The notes beneath the pieces were generated by a model. The model saw only the letters and a list, made by a program, of their open reading frames with translations. It searched no databases and was not told where the DNA came from. The translations under genes and the position numbers were made by a program. A DNA stretch of 64,000 bases from Tupaia tana (lineage: Eukaryota > Chordata > Mammalia > Scandentia > Tupaiidae), in NCBI GenBank assembly GCA_026018925.1, contig JAKSZU010000011.1:5523985-5587984 (forward strand), written 5' to 3'. This document shows positions 13,581 to 25,909 of this stretch, piece by piece; positions within the stretch are counted from its first letter, which is position 1; each line of letters opens with the position of its first letter.

Positions 13581-14429
13581 ATAAAGTGTATTCCTTATTG
13601 TCAGAAGTCCGATTTGCTAGACAGACCCTGACTCACTAAAACATATTTTGAGAAGAAAAAAATACAAAAGTGCAGGGGATAATAGGCCTTTGATTGCTAG
13701 GTGGCCGTGTGGTTGTCTATGGTATGGAACAAAGCTGTGCTTTTACTAAAGATAAAAGTTACCATTGGAATTTGGAGGTGGATTCAGTTTCTGGAGAGAT
13801 GGTTCACAAGAAAATGCAAACTAATGAGAAAAAGGCAAACATATAATCCCTCAGTTACAGTTAACTATAATAGCTAAAATGAAAGTAAGGGAAGAGTGTT
13901 GAGTTGGACCCTGATGCTATAAGAACTCAGTTCACAGTTATTCTGAGATTCTGCTACTAGCCATAAAAAGGAAATATTATACAGGAATAAGAAAGAGTAC
14001 CCGTTAAGTCCTCAAGTCACCATAAAAGTAGTCTATGGTTAAGGGTAGGACAAAACCAAGCAACTAATAAAACCAGAGGGTACAATGTAAAGAAGTTACT
14101 TCATGTTCTATTATAGATCAGCATCATCAGCTTGCCGAAGAACCTTGACTAAGATGGATGATGAGAGTTAATTTAGTGGCAGTACCTTTGAGTTTGAATG
14201 TTACAGAGTGGAAGAGCATGTTTAGGTTGATATGCGATCCACAGATCACTAGGAAATAAACACAGATCACTGTATCTGATCTAGACTTCAAGCAGTTTAC
14301 TTATGAGAGAATAGTAATTCTACTGGACTGGATTTAGGCACTTTAAGGTCTGGAATCGGCAAATGAAACATGGGTTGCCTAAAATGGGGAAGGAGGAGGA
14401 ACATAAGAGCTGAGTTGTACACTTAGTAA
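13581..14429. other. no gene recognised
   Basis: Unique-looking AT-rich intronic or intergenic DNA. Confidence 0.4.
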
Positions 14430-14830
14430 GTTTTGTGCTTCTATAACAGAATTCTAGAGACTGAATAATTTATAAATTTATAAATAAACAGACGTTATTT
14501 GGCTCACAGTTCTGTAAGTCCAAGATTGAGGGGGTCACATATCATAAGGACCTCCTTGCTGCACATAACATGGTAGAAGGCATCCCATCATGAGAGAGAG
14601 CTTTCAAGAGCAAGAAAAGGCACAAGTGAGCAAGACAGAAAGGGGACCTTTTTATCAGGAATCCACTCCAATAATAACTAACCCATCCCAAGATAATAAT
14701 ATTAATTCAATCATGAGAATGATGCCCTCATGACCTAAACAGTTTCCTTAGAATTGATCTAATGCTGTTGCACTAGGCCATACGTTTCCAATAGCTGAGT
14801 TTGGTAGGGGACAAACATTCAAACCATGGC
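14430..14830 (-). mobile_element. MaLR-type solo LTR (MLT1/MST-like), reverse
   Basis: Reverse layout of the 10085 family: 'ataacagaattctagagactgaataatttata', 'cacagttctgtaagtccaagattgag', 'atgatgccctcatgacctaa', 'acaaacattcaaaccatggca'. Confidence 0.78.
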
Positions 14831-15353
14831 AAATCTCTTTACAAGTATGTGCTCATACTCAATATTAAATATTAGCAGGACTAAAGGAGGATCCCTACCT
14901 GATAGATTCGTTTTCCAAGAGGATGTGAGAAAGATGAGTTATGGAAGGATGTGGTATATTTCTTTTTATTCTCCCACATCACTTCAACTTTCTTCTTTAT
15001 ATTTGACATAGTGGTCATAAGACCAAGAGTACAACTACAAGTGCCACAAACAAGGATAATTCCAAACCAAGAAACTTAACTATATGTTTAAGCCTTTGTG
15101 TCATAATTCCTACAGACACAATGGAGTAAAATGAGTCCCCACCACATTTGGCAAAGCTGGAGTTAACAGTAAATGCAGCTATAATAGCTGGTAATTAAAA
15201 CAGCCCACCTGTTCTGTACCTATATAGCCCTGGCTTACATGAATGGGAGTTAACTAAAATGGGTACCTGGCTAGTATGACTGCCTACAATCTAGACACGT
15301 TCAGTGGTCAAACTAGTGATGCTTCCAAAGGTAAAAGATTATGTAAGTGGAGA

Positions 15354-15513
15354 GGGGCTGGCAGGTGGCTTGGTGGCTAAAGGGCACTGGACTCCCATGT
15401 GGCTGACCATGGTTCGAGTCCCAGACCTGGCAGCTTGCGTTCTCACTCTCTCTCTCCCTCCCTCTCCCTTTCTGGTCAAAATAAAATAAAGTTAAATAAT
15501 TCTTTAAAAAAAG
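15354..15513 (+). repeat. short-type tRNA-derived SINE
   Basis: Well-kept copy: 'ggctggcaggtggcttgg', 'ccatggttcgagtccc', CT tract, 'ctggtcaaaataaaat'. Flanks share 'gtaagt(g/a)gagag'. Confidence 0.93.
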
Positions 15514-15671
15514 CTTGTAAGTAGAGAGAGAAAAAGGAATTATTGCTGAAGGTAAAAGAATGAAAAATGGAGTATGTAATGAGAGAAATTCAATATTAAA
15601 TCAACACCTTGAAAGACGCAGAAGAAAAGATAATGCTGTATTTCAGGTCAATCATACCAGTTGACTTGGGT

Positions 15672-15935
15672 TTTCAGGGGGTATGGTGGTTAAGGCTCTA
15701 GACGCCCACTTTGTTAACTGTGGTTTGAGTCCTGGACTTGGCAGCTTACTTTCTCTCTCTGGTGAACAAATTAAAAAACAGTAATAATAATAAATAAAAC
15801 TAAATAAATTTAGGGGCCAGCAGGCATGGTGGTTAGGGTGCTGGACTTCTTCACAAGTCACCATAGTTTGAGACCCAGACTTGTTTCCTTGAAAATCATA
15901 ACAAATAAATAGATAAATAAATCTTTTTAAAAAAT
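15672..15935 (+). repeat. tandem pair of short-type SINEs
   Basis: Two heads in the same orientation at about 15672 and 15811. The outer flanks share 'ata(c/t)cagttgact' (near 15653 and 15940) while no duplication separates the two, so they probably inserted together as a dimer. Confidence 0.75.
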
Positions 15936-16189
15936 TATATCAGTTGACTCAAAAGATGATGCCAAATATCAATGAGGTCACCACTGCTTTTGGAACCTAA
16001 TATACAATGGAAGACTGCACACCTGAGTGGCCACATCCTATAGCACTGGAGGTTGAGTTCAATCACAGACAATAGTTTAAATATTCATACCTGTATAATG
16101 AAACCGGCTGGTAAAAACAATGAGAAAGAGTAAAACAGACAGAAAACAAGGAAGCCCTGATCCTTCCCACCCACCCACCATCTTATTCA

Positions 16190-16560
16190 ATATATCTCTT
16201 CAGTTTGGCTATTCCTGCACTGTACCCTTTATAGTAAACTGGTAATAAGGCAAGTAAGTGAAGTGTCTTCCTGAGCTCTGTGAGCCATTCTAAGAAGTGA
16301 ACATGGGAGGTGGTTATGGGAACCTCCAATTTATAGCAAAGTTTTATAGCAGTGTGGATTATCTTGAGATCTACTACTTATTACTGGTGCCAAAAACCAG
16401 AGGTAGGCTTGTGGGACCGAGCCCTTAACCTGTGGGGTTTGTGGTAACTCCAGGCAGTATGAGAGCTGAACTGAACTGTACGACACCCAGTTAGCATCTG
16501 CAGAAAACTAGAAAGTTGCTTTGTAAGGAAAAACCTACACATTTGGTGTCAAAAGTGTTT
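16190..16560 (+). repeat. old interspersed repeat, unassigned family, copy 2
   Basis: Same ordered blocks as 12600-13580, with clearer wording: 'agtaaactggtaataagg', 'gagctctgtgagcc', 'gtgggaccgagcccttaacctgtgggg', 'gacacccagttagcatc'. Confidence 0.6.
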
Positions 16561-16606
16561 GGGGATTGTCCATAACAAACATTAAAAATCAAAAAGCACT
16601 AGACTT

Positions 16607-16871
16607 GGGAACCAGCAGTTAGCGTAATGGCTATGTCACTGGACTCCCACATAGTCGACCGTGGTTCGCGTCCCGGACCCAGTAGCTTGAAACTCACGCC
16701 GGGCGTGTGTGTGTGCGTGCCCAAGATCCCGAGAGGAGAATGGAGGAGAAGGGATTGCGGCGTGACCATCCCCCCTGGGGGGTGATTTCTCGCTTTCTAT
16801 CTCTATGTCTCTCTCTGTCTGTCTGGCGAGCACACGCGCCCTATAATGAAAACCTCTCCAAAAAAAAAGAG
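16607..16871 (+). repeat. long-type SINE, near consensus
   Basis: Complete copy. Flanks share 'aaagcactagact'. Confidence 0.95.
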
Positions 16872-17564
16872 AAAGCACTAGACTCTAAACTATGTCTCAA
16901 AAAACTGAGATAACAGGAATTATAAAGATATAAATCAACCTAAAATTTTAAGAGAAACCAATTTTAACAAACAGCAATAAAACTAACTTACAAATTCTGA
17001 TTGTTTAAGACTTAAAGAGGCAGTATGAGGCTCTGAACTAGAGGCATACAAAATGAGATGCTCAGCTCTTGAGAAGGGCATACGTTGAGGAATCTTAATC
17101 AAAAGAGACCAAGATGGATAACAGGAAAAGGGAGGACAACCCAGAGGGCAGAAACCTCAGAGAGCAATGGTCTAGGGAACAACTAGGGTACAGAACCCAG
17201 GGCTATGCATGGAAGGTTTAACTTCCTCAGGATAGAAGAGAAATTAAGTACAATCATGTGTTGTTTGATGATGGATAGTTTGAGAAATTTGTTGTTAGGC
17301 AATTTCATCACTGGGAGAGCACTATAGCGTGTACTTAAACAAATTTAGGTGGGCAGAACCTATTACACACCCAGGCTACATAGTATAGCTTATTATAATC
17401 TTTTGGACTACTATCATATATGCAGTATATCACTGACTGAAACTTTGTTAAACAGTACATAACTGTATACTGTTTAAAGTTTCTTTTGTTAATGTGAAGT
17501 TTTATATGAAGTGTATAATATTACTGGAGTGAGTATACAGTATAAATTAAAAGTAAATATTATC

Positions 17565-17809
17565 GGGACCAGCAGTTAGCGTAATGGCTATGTCGCTGGA
17601 ATCCCACGTAGTCGACCACGGTTCGGGTCCCGGACCCGGTGGCTTAAACTCATGCCGGGCGCGTGTGCATGCGTGCCCAAGATCCCAAGAGGAGAATGGA
17701 GGAGAAGGGATTGCGGTGTGGCCGTCCCCCCTGGGGGGTGATTTCTCGCTTTCTGTCTCTCTGTCTCTGTCTGTCTGGCGAGCACACACGCCCTATAGCA
17801 AAAAAAAAA
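17565..17809 (+). repeat. long-type SINE, near consensus
   Basis: Flanks share 'aaagtaaatatta'. The 3' 'acctctcc' motif is lost before the A tail. Confidence 0.94.
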
Positions 17810-18857
17810 AGTAAATATTACCAGTCATAAAGCAACCATTAAAAAAGTTAATAAGCTCACAGGCCAGAGAAAAGCACTTAGTATGACAAATGTGGCCCAC
17901 AGAACACCATTTGTCAATTTCTATTTGTCTGAGTTATTACTATGAGAGGAAGAGTTGATGGGGGCAGTAAAATATTAGGAGACATAATAAATCTGAGACC
18001 ATAATCTGGAGTAGATAACAATTAAGCTATGATGAGGGTAGTTCAGGTTAAATAGAAAAGACAGATTTTAAAATATTAATAACCTAAAAGTAGCAAGGAT
18101 GGCAAAATAAGTGTGTGGACTAACGCTCTGCAGAAAACAACTATAAACTAGGACAGTATTTATGACATAATCATCAGAGGAACTGAAGTATAACCCAAAG
18201 AAAGCAGAAACTGGACTGAGTCAATTATTAAAGAACAAACTGCTTTGCAAATTTGTGGCATTTTATTAGTGTGCACTCTCCTATTTGCAGAGATCAAAAT
18301 GTTGAAAACTGCAGCTTTACTAGTTCGAGGTATTAGAGGGTACAATTCAGGACTGGCAAAATAATCAGAAAGTTAGGAGAATGTTCCTACAAGATAAGTC
18401 AAAGTATTTCAAGTCCTCAAATTTGCATAGAAAACCCACCAAAACTGTTGGCTAACTGTTAAACTACCTATATGTGAGAGACCACAGAAGGACAAATACA
18501 AAAGTGGCCTATGTAAGCTGACAGAAATGATTGGAGATTTTAGCTACTGACCACTGCAGGGAGTTAGAGCTATGAGTCCAAACACATATGCTAAGTGCCT
18601 TGTGGAACAAAAAACTACACATCAGGAGAGTATAACAGGATCTCCATACCTGTAAGATATGACATACAGTATCTAGGATACAATTCAAGTCACTATCCAT
18701 ATGAAAAATCAGGAAAATGTGAACTACACTCATGAAAAAAAGTCACTTGAAACTGATCCTCCAAATACTATTAGCTGACAAGTTTGACCCAAATGCTACT
18801 ATTGACTGGCAAGTTTAAGTCATTTATAAATATGTTTAACTTAAAATAAGCTAATAA
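17810..18857. other. no gene recognised; possible decayed LINE 5' region
   Basis: No clear ORF or SINE. It precedes the old L1-type ORF1 remnant at 19.6 kb, so part may be the 5' part of that element; not demonstrable by eye. Confidence 0.3.
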
Positions 18858-19280
18858 TGTGTACCAAGCCCATGGCATAGTGGTTAAGGGAGCCAGATAC
18901 TACATGGCCAACCAGTTTGAATCCCATCCCCAGTGTCTTGAAAAACACATCCAGTGCATATGTGTGCGTGGTCAAAATGCTAAGAGGAGAGAGAAATGGA
19001 GAAGGAACCACAGCGTGACCACACCCCACTGGAGGGTGCTTCTCCCCCGTCTCATCTAAAAAAAAAGTTTTTTAATTTTTTTATTATTATTATTATTTTA
19101 ATTCATCAGAGAGAAGCAGAGAGACAGAGAAAGGGAAAGTCAGATAGTAAGTGGCCATGTCTAGGACTCTAACCATGGTCAGCCATGTGGGAATCCAGAG
19201 CTTCAACCACCATGCCAACTGCTGCCCTCTGCTACTTGTCTCTTTCCAGTGAGTGCATGTGCCCTCTGGTAATTAAAAAA
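18858..19280 (+). repeat. diverged long-type SINE split by another SINE
   Basis: Head and body at 18858-19066. The terminal piece ('cttgtctctttccagtgagtgcatgtgccct') resumes at about 19230 after the reversed short SINE. Confidence 0.75.
19067..19225 (-). repeat. short-type SINE inserted in a SINE
   Basis: Reversed: 'aattcatcagagagaagc' to 'accatgccaactgctgccc'. Younger than its host SINE. Confidence 0.82.
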
Positions 19281-19289
19281 GCCAAATGT

Positions 19290-19567
19290 GGGAACCAGCA
19301 GTTAGCGTAATGGCTATGTCGCTGGACTCCCACGTAGTCGACCGCGGTTCGCGTCTCGGACCCGGTGGCTTACAACTCACGCCGGGCGCGTGTGCGTGCG
19401 TGCCCAAGATCCCGAGAGGAGAATGGAGGAGAAGGGATTGCGGCGTGACCATCCCCCCTGGGGGGTGATTTCTCGCTTTCTGTCTCTATGTCTCTCTCTG
19501 TCTGTCTGGCGAGCGCACGCACCCTATAGCGAAAAACCTCTCCAAAAAAAAAAAAAAAAAAAAAAAA
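19290..19567 (+). repeat. long-type SINE, near consensus
   Basis: CpG-rich copy with TSD 'aaagccaaatgt' on both sides. Confidence 0.96.
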
Positions 19568-19599
19568 AGCCAAATGTAAAGACAAGCATTTTAAAATAT

Positions 19600-20820
19600 A
19601 GTAACTGAAATGAAACACTCACTGGATAAGCTTAACAAAATACTGGAAATGAGCCTAAGAGAGTCAATCTTTTTAACAATGGATTAATAAAATTTGCAAA
19701 TCTTTACAAAATAAGGAAAAAACTTAAAACTAGAATAGAGCATGAAACTTCTGGGAATTTATAGCAAGCTGACTAAATAATACATATTTGGAATTCCGAA
19801 ATAAGCAGAGAGAAAGAATTTAATATAAAGAAATATTTAAGACAATGGCTAACATCTTCTGGAATTTAGCAAAAGATAGTAATTTGCAGAGTTACAAGGT
19901 GCACTGAACATTAATCAGAGTAGATACAAAGAAAAAAAAGTTTTACACACATATCACTGAATTGCTTACAAAGATAAAGAATCTTGAAAGCAGACAGGAA
20001 AATAGCACATGAGTTGGTATTATTGTTCAACCACTTAGAAATGATGGCTAACTTCTAACCAGAAATAAGGGAATGAGAGGCCAGCAGGTGGCATGGTGGT
20101 TAAGGGCACTGGACTCCCACATAGCTGATTATGGTTCAAGTCCTGGACCTGGTGGCTTAATTTCTCGCTTTCTCTCTCTGCCCCTCCCTGGTCAAAATAA
20201 GTAAGTAAGTAAATAAGTAAATAGTTAAATAAAATAATTCTTAAAAAAAAAAAAAAAGACAGGCATGAATCCATAACAGGAGGACATTATGCTAAGTAAA
20301 ATAAGCCAAACTTGAAAGAAGTACTACATAATTCTACTTATATCAGGAATCTAAAACTGTCAAACTTACATAAATATAGAGAACAGTGGTGGTTCCAGAG
20401 ACTGTGGGAGAGGGGAATCAAGGAGGTGTTGGTCAGAGGGTTCAGTTTCAATTATGTAATAATATGAATACATCCTGGATATTTACTCTGCAGGATATAT
20501 TGCATGCGGTTAACAACAATGTATTATATAATTAAGAATTTGTTAAGACAACAGATCTTATGTGAAATGGTTTTATCACAAAAAAGGGGGAGAAAGAAAA
20601 CTTTTCAAGGTGATGGTTATGTTTATAGAATTGTTTGTGACAATAGTTCCATGGGTCTATACTTGTTTGGGGATTATGTCTGGGGATAAGTATAGACCAT
20701 ACTTATATATATGTATAAACATACAACCTCTGCCATACTCACTCAATACAAATCGATACATTAAATATGTTCAAATCTTTATGTCTATCATACCTCAATT
20801 TTAAAAAAAAACTATATAAG
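19600..20820 (+). pseudogene. ancient L1-type ORF1 remnant followed by an L1 3' end
   Basis: 19600-20070 retains ORF1-like words ('aatgaaacactcactgg', 'cttctggaatttagcaaaagatag', 'atcttgaaagcagacagg'). From 20258 the sequence is an L1 3' end ('ggacattatgctaagtaaaataagcc', 'cagagactgtgggagagggg'). No ORF2 lies between, so this is either an old half-L1 or a deleted L1. A short SINE sits at the joint. Confidence 0.6.
20077..20257 (+). repeat. short-type tRNA-derived SINE
   Basis: 'ggccagcaggtggcatggtgg' head, 'ggttcaagtcctgg' B-box, AAGT-rich tail. Confidence 0.93.
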
Positions 20821-21539
20821 CCCAACTCCTCAGAGACTGGAAATTGTACAGTCCAAAACCTCTTCTCTTGAAATTGCTCTTTCTCCATGGCAAAGACCAC
20901 CCCATGAGGACTGAGTCAGAAGGCTCCTATATGGGAAGATAAGCTTACTACACAGACCTCATTTGCATATTTGTTTCTGATTCCTGAACCTGGATTCCTA
21001 TCTGTGCCAGTTGCCTTTGGAGAGGGTTCACGGTGGAGTCCAAAGTTCATGTTGTAGTGCTCCAACCCCACCAAGGGAGGGATGTGTGTGTGCTCCTTCT
21101 CTGATTCCAAAACAAAGAGCAAATTTCACAGAAAAAAATGTACAAAATTAAAATAATCAATAGAATATGGATTTTGGCAAGTCTAACTTAGTACATTTTC
21201 ATTTCATAATATACATTTATCTTTAATTCTAAATTGGTGCCAACACACTGATATGACCATATTCTCCAAACCAAAATATACCAAAATATGCCTTGAAATT
21301 TGTTCTAAAGTTTATTTATTTATTTTTTGAAAAGAAAGCAAGCAAAGAAAAATTGTACTGGGAATAAAAAGTATAAAGTGGAAAATAAGGGCAAAGTAGA
21401 GAATGTCTTTTAAAAAGTGAATATTTTAATTCCTTCCATCCTTCAAATAAACCATGCTTGTTTTTATGACACCCCCCCCAAAAAAAAGCAAAGACCAAAA
21501 CCAACTATCAAAGCACCACTATACTTTCTAAGTACTTTC
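20821..21539. other. no gene recognised
   Basis: Contains an octamer-like 'atttgcat' near 20963 and otherwise unassigned DNA, possibly an old LTR. Confidence 0.3.
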
Positions 21540-22235
21540 TTTCGACATTTCGTTTTTTTCTTTTAACATTTTTCCATCTGTAAAATGGTTCCTCCCCTTG
21601 CACCTCACACTCACTCTCCACTACCCACTCTCTACCAACAGCTTTCCCCCCTTATAGTCTCTAGCATCCACACCCATCCTTTCCACCATAACATTTTTAG
21701 ATCTTTCAACCTCTGCCATACTCACTCAATACAAATTGAGTGGGAATATACAATGTTTATCTTTCGAAATCTGGATCACTTCATTCAACATTAAGTCCTA
21801 TATGAGTCAAACTATAGGATTTCATTGCTTCTTGTAGCTGTTTAATATTCCATTGTATATAAGTGCTATAGCTTTTCAACTCAGTGATCAGTTTTTGGAC
21901 ACTTAGGTTGGTTTCATGTTTAAACAATTGTGCTGCAAATAATGCTGCAATAAACATGGATGTGCAAGTGTCTTCCTGACTGAGTTTTTTCCTATCTTCT
22001 GGGTAAATACCAAGAAGTGGGATAACTGGGTCATATGGAAGAAGTTCTATTTATTTCCCATACACACTGAACTAATTTACATTCCCCCCAACAGTGTAAA
22101 AGGGTTCTTCTCAGCACAGACTCTCCAGCACTCATTGTTCTTTATTTTTTTTAATCCCAATCATTCTAACTGGGATTAAATGGTATCTCATTGTGGTTTT
22201 AATGTGCATTTCCCTTATGGCAAGATACTTTGAAC
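21540..22235 (-). repeat. L1 3' UTR, reverse
   Basis: Minus-strand L1 3' region: 'tgctgcaataaacatgg', 'ataccaagaagtgggat', 'ggtatctcattgtgg' in antisense. The distal part (about 21585-21740) matches the 3' modules at 25.7 kb in reverse ('gaaagatct', 'ggatgctagagacta'). Confidence 0.8.
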
Positions 22236-23090
22236 ATTTAGCAAAATCAGTGCTAAGAGGAAAACTTATCGTTGAAGATGACTACATTAAAAAAGAAGTA
22301 AGATGTCACATCAATTACCTAACTTGACAGCTCAAGAAACTAGGGAAAAAAAGATGCTAATGAGAAACCAAGCAGAAGAAATAATACAGAGAAGTAATAA
22401 ATAAAAGAGTTTAAGAAAAAAAGAAAAAACCTGGGAGCCAGCAGGTGGCATGGCGGTTAGGGTGCTGGACACTCCCACATGGCCAACCATGGTTCAAATC
22501 CCAGACCTGGTGGCTTGCTTTTTCAATTTCCCTCTCTCTCTGGTCAAATTAAAATAAAAGAATGAACACATAAAATAAATAATTCTTTTAAAAAGAAAAA
22601 GAAAAAAACTAATCATACTGAGTTGGTTTCTTAGAAGATCAATAGACTTTAAAAAGTCTCTGCTAGATTAATGAGAGAAAAGAAAAAAGACTCAAATACT
22701 AAAAGCATAAATGAAAGAGGTGACAATATAACTGATGTCACAGAAATAAAAATGATTATGAAAAAGAAGGAGCAACTGTATGCTCAAAATTGGACAACCT
22801 AGGTGAAACTGATAAATTTCAGATGAGCTACAATATTAAATCATGAAAAATAGAACAGTTAAACAGAACTGTAATTACTTAAGGTGACTGAATCAGAAAT
22901 TTAAAAAAAAAAAACCAAATCCTCAAAAAGAAAATTCCAAATTCAGATGACTACTATGTGCCCTATCATGGAGAATTAAAAGGGTATTTAACTATCAACT
23001 CAGGGGTCTTCTGGGAAGAATACAGAAAGTGTTACCTGATGGTATTTTTGAATTATCAGCTAACAATTATACATAAAAAGCTATAGACAG
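22236..23090 (+). pseudogene. L1 ORF2 fragment, inverted against the adjoining 3' UTR
   Basis: Sense ORF2 words: 'agtgctaagaggaaaac', 'ttggtttcttagaagatcaatag', 'gcataaatgaaagaggtgacaata'. It abuts the reversed 3' UTR at 22235, the layout expected of a 5'-inverted (twin-primed) L1. Confidence 0.7.
22434..22597 (+). repeat. short-type tRNA-derived SINE
   Basis: Inserted in the ORF2 fragment; head 'gagccagcaggtggcatggcgg'. Confidence 0.92.
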
Positions 23091-23091
23091 A

Positions 23092-23281
23092 GGGCCAGTA
23101 AGTGGCGTGGTCGTTAAGGCGTTAGACTCCCACCATGGCCAACTGTGGTTAGGGTCCCAGACATGGCGGCTTGCTTTCTCACTTTCCCACTCTCTGTCTT
23201 TTCTGGTGAGTGTGCATACCCTGCAGCAAATTTTTAAAAATAATAATGATAAATAAAATTAAATAATTCTTAAAAAAAGAA
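23092..23281 (+). repeat. short-type SINE with 'gtgtgcataccctgcagc' end
   Basis: Variant short SINE carrying the 'gagtgtgcataccct' box otherwise seen in the long type, so it is intermediate between the two classes. Confidence 0.88.
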
Positions 23282-23872
23282 ATAATCTATAGATCGAATC
23301 ACTGACATAAATTTATACAAAATACAAATGATAAAACTCTAAGTTGGTTGTTATTCTTTGCATATGTTTTCACTGACCCCTGTTCAAACATATTCCATTA
23401 ATTCCTGAGTGCTACCATGTGTGGTGGACAGATGCACAGTTCAGGAGGTACTGAATCTCATCATTGAGTGCACTCCAGGTGTTGCCAAGAATGGCATTTC
23501 CGGTGTAACAAACTACTGTGTTTGTAAGCACCAACAGCTCCATCTCTTGTTTACAGGTATTAAAATAAAACAAAAAACAAAAGTAGCAGGAGCTGACATT
23601 AGATGAGATTAAATCTGAGAGAGAAGGAGTTCAGGGAAAATATCCCATTTCGGTGGACAAAGTTACTAAAATGTAAGGAAAGAGAGGAGGATGTGCTTTT
23701 CATTTTGAATTTTGAGCCTGAGGTGCTTTACGATAGTCAGAAAGAAGCACTCAACAGGGAGTTAGATCTCTGATGTCAAGGCTGGAAAAAAGTGCAAGCT
23801 GTAGAGACACAGAAGTGCAGACCACAGAGGATCACATCAGTTGGGAGAACTGCAGAGTAAGAAGGGGTTCAG

Positions 23873-23950
23873 AAAGCAAGGCTCCAGGTCCAGGATTTGA
23901 ACTGTAGTTAGCCATGTGGGAGTCCAGCACCTTAACCACCATGCCACCTG
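23873..23950 (-). repeat. short-type SINE fragment without its tail
   Basis: Reversed head only ('gaaagcaaggctcc...gccatgtgggagtccagc...gccacctg'), directly joined to the RPS19 retrocopy 5' UTR. Confidence 0.75.
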
Positions 23951-24463
23951 GGAGCAGCATGGAGGCCACATGTTGCCTGGAGTTACTGTAAAATATGTGA
24001 ACCAGCAGGAGTTCGTCAGAGCTCTGGCAGCGTTCTCAGAAAGTCTGGAAAGCTGAAAGTCCCTGAATGGGTGGATTCTGTCAAGCTGGCCAACCATAAG
24101 GAACTTGCTCCCTATGATGAGAACTGGTTCTACACACAAGTTGCTTCCACAGCATGGCACCTGTATCTCTAGGGCAGTGCTGGGGTTGGCTCTCCATGAC
24201 CAAGATCTACAGGGACAGCAGAGAAACAATGTCATGCCCAGTCACATCAGCCGAGGCTCCAAGAGTATGGCCTCCGGGTCCTTCAAGCCCTGGAGGGGCT
24301 AAAAATAGTGGAAAAGGATCAAATGAGAGCTGCAAACTGACACCTCAGGGACAGAGAGATCTGGACAGAACTGCCAGACAGGTGGCAGCTGCCAACAAGA
24401 AGCATTAGGACAGATGATGCTGGGTTAATAAATTGCCTCATTCGTAAAAAGAAAAAAAAAAAT
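23951..24463 (+). pseudogene. RPS19P: RPS19 processed pseudogene
   Basis: Intronless retrocopy of the small-subunit ribosomal protein eS19 mRNA. A piece of 5' UTR ('gcatggaggcc') precedes an ATG at 23970. Family words follow: [50 protein letters not shown] with the stop at 24406-24408. A polyadenylation signal 'aataaa' (about 24428) and an A-rich tail follow. A 1-nt deletion near codon 22 and an in-frame TAG in the middle break it. The gene is usually 145 codons with introns. No function is expected. Confidence 0.93.
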
Positions 24464-24479
24464 AAAGGGTTCAGTTCAG

Positions 24480-25067
24480 GATGAAATATTTGGAGGAATA
24501 TGGTTAAGAGCAGAAGAATTCAAGGAATCAGAAGGTATTATCAGAGAAGAATTTCCAGAAAACCATGTAGGGTAGTTTCAAATATGGCAGAAGATTCAAC
24601 TAAGGAAAAGACCAGGGAATAGTCATAGGAGTTAGATTATTAGAGAACTTTTTGAAGAACTGACCTAAGACTAAACTGAGTGGGTTAAAATGTTACAGGC
24701 AGTAAGAATATTTGCCAGAAAATATAACTTGGAAAAGTTCTGTTTAAACTGTATTTATACAGGATCTGACGGAAATGCATTAATAGTTACTTAATAGTTA
24801 CTTAAATACCTGTGGTTATCCTCCAACCTCCAGACATTCCAGATTTTATCTGTGAATCAGGTACGGACTTCTAATAGTTGCCTGGGACCATACTATTTTA
24901 GTAACACCAGAAAAATGTTATTGTGCAACTTTTACTTGAGCACTAGGTAACCATTTCGATTGCTGAATGCTTAGTTTTATTTCCTGATTTTTTATTCTTT
25001 TAGTGAAAAACTTTCTATTACAACATGTACGTACGTGACCAATGAAGATGTTTCAGAATTTGAGGGC
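24480..25067. other. no gene recognised
   Basis: AT-rich DNA without a recognised element. Confidence 0.4.
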
Positions 25068-25643
25068 AGAAAGTCTCATGGCTCTGCATTACCTCAGGGA
25101 AAAACAAGAACTACTCTACCATTCTTAAGGAAGCCAGATACCTGAGGATGACTCACGTTGCAGATCCCCACAACACCATTCCCGGTAATCACAAGATAGA
25201 TGCTGTGCCGCATCAACTGATAACCAACTCTGCTTACCAGAACCGCTTTCCTGAAACTGTATTCCGTGGAGACTCACCTACAATTGCGGAACTGCACGAG
25301 ACCCACCCTTAATCCAACCCTGAATAGAATCTGTGTTCCCTATTGTTGAAAACTATATGAGCTGATAATTGAAAAAAAAAAAAAAAAAAAAAAAAAAAAG
25401 AAAGAACTGGAGGGTATAATAGCAGGGATGGCAACTGCAGATGCTAGAGACAGTATGGGAGAGGTAATGGGAATGAGTAATAGAGGGCGGAAGGGAGGGA
25501 TTCAGGGAACAAACAACACACTTAATAGACACAAAAATGAAAAGTTGTCTGTTGATAATGTATATGGTAATATCATTGTCTTGACTAATGTACACTGTAC
25601 TCATGCTGGGAAAAACCATGTTGTACACTGTAAAGATGTTCAA

Positions 25644-25645
<2 letters not shown>

Positions 25646-25701
<56 letters not shown>

Positions 25702-25702
25702 C
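25646..25702. repeat. (TA)n microsatellite
   Basis: Nearly pure TA run inside the composite retroelement. Confidence 0.95.
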
Positions 25703-25863
25703 AGTACTCTGGCAAAAGGAGAAAGATCTGAAGATATGATACTGGAAAGGATAAATGTAGATACCAGAGGCTGCAAGGGAGGGGAGTGGGTGGTAGAGAG
25801 TGGGTGTGAGGGGCAAAGGGAAGAAACATTTAACACCAAAAAAATGTAGAGTTCTCTGTTGAA

Positions 25864-25865
<2 letters not shown>

Positions 25866-25903
<38 letters not shown>
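25866..25903. repeat. (TA)n microsatellite
   Basis: Second TA run, at the end of the second 3' module. Confidence 0.95.
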
Positions 25904-25909
<6 letters not shown>

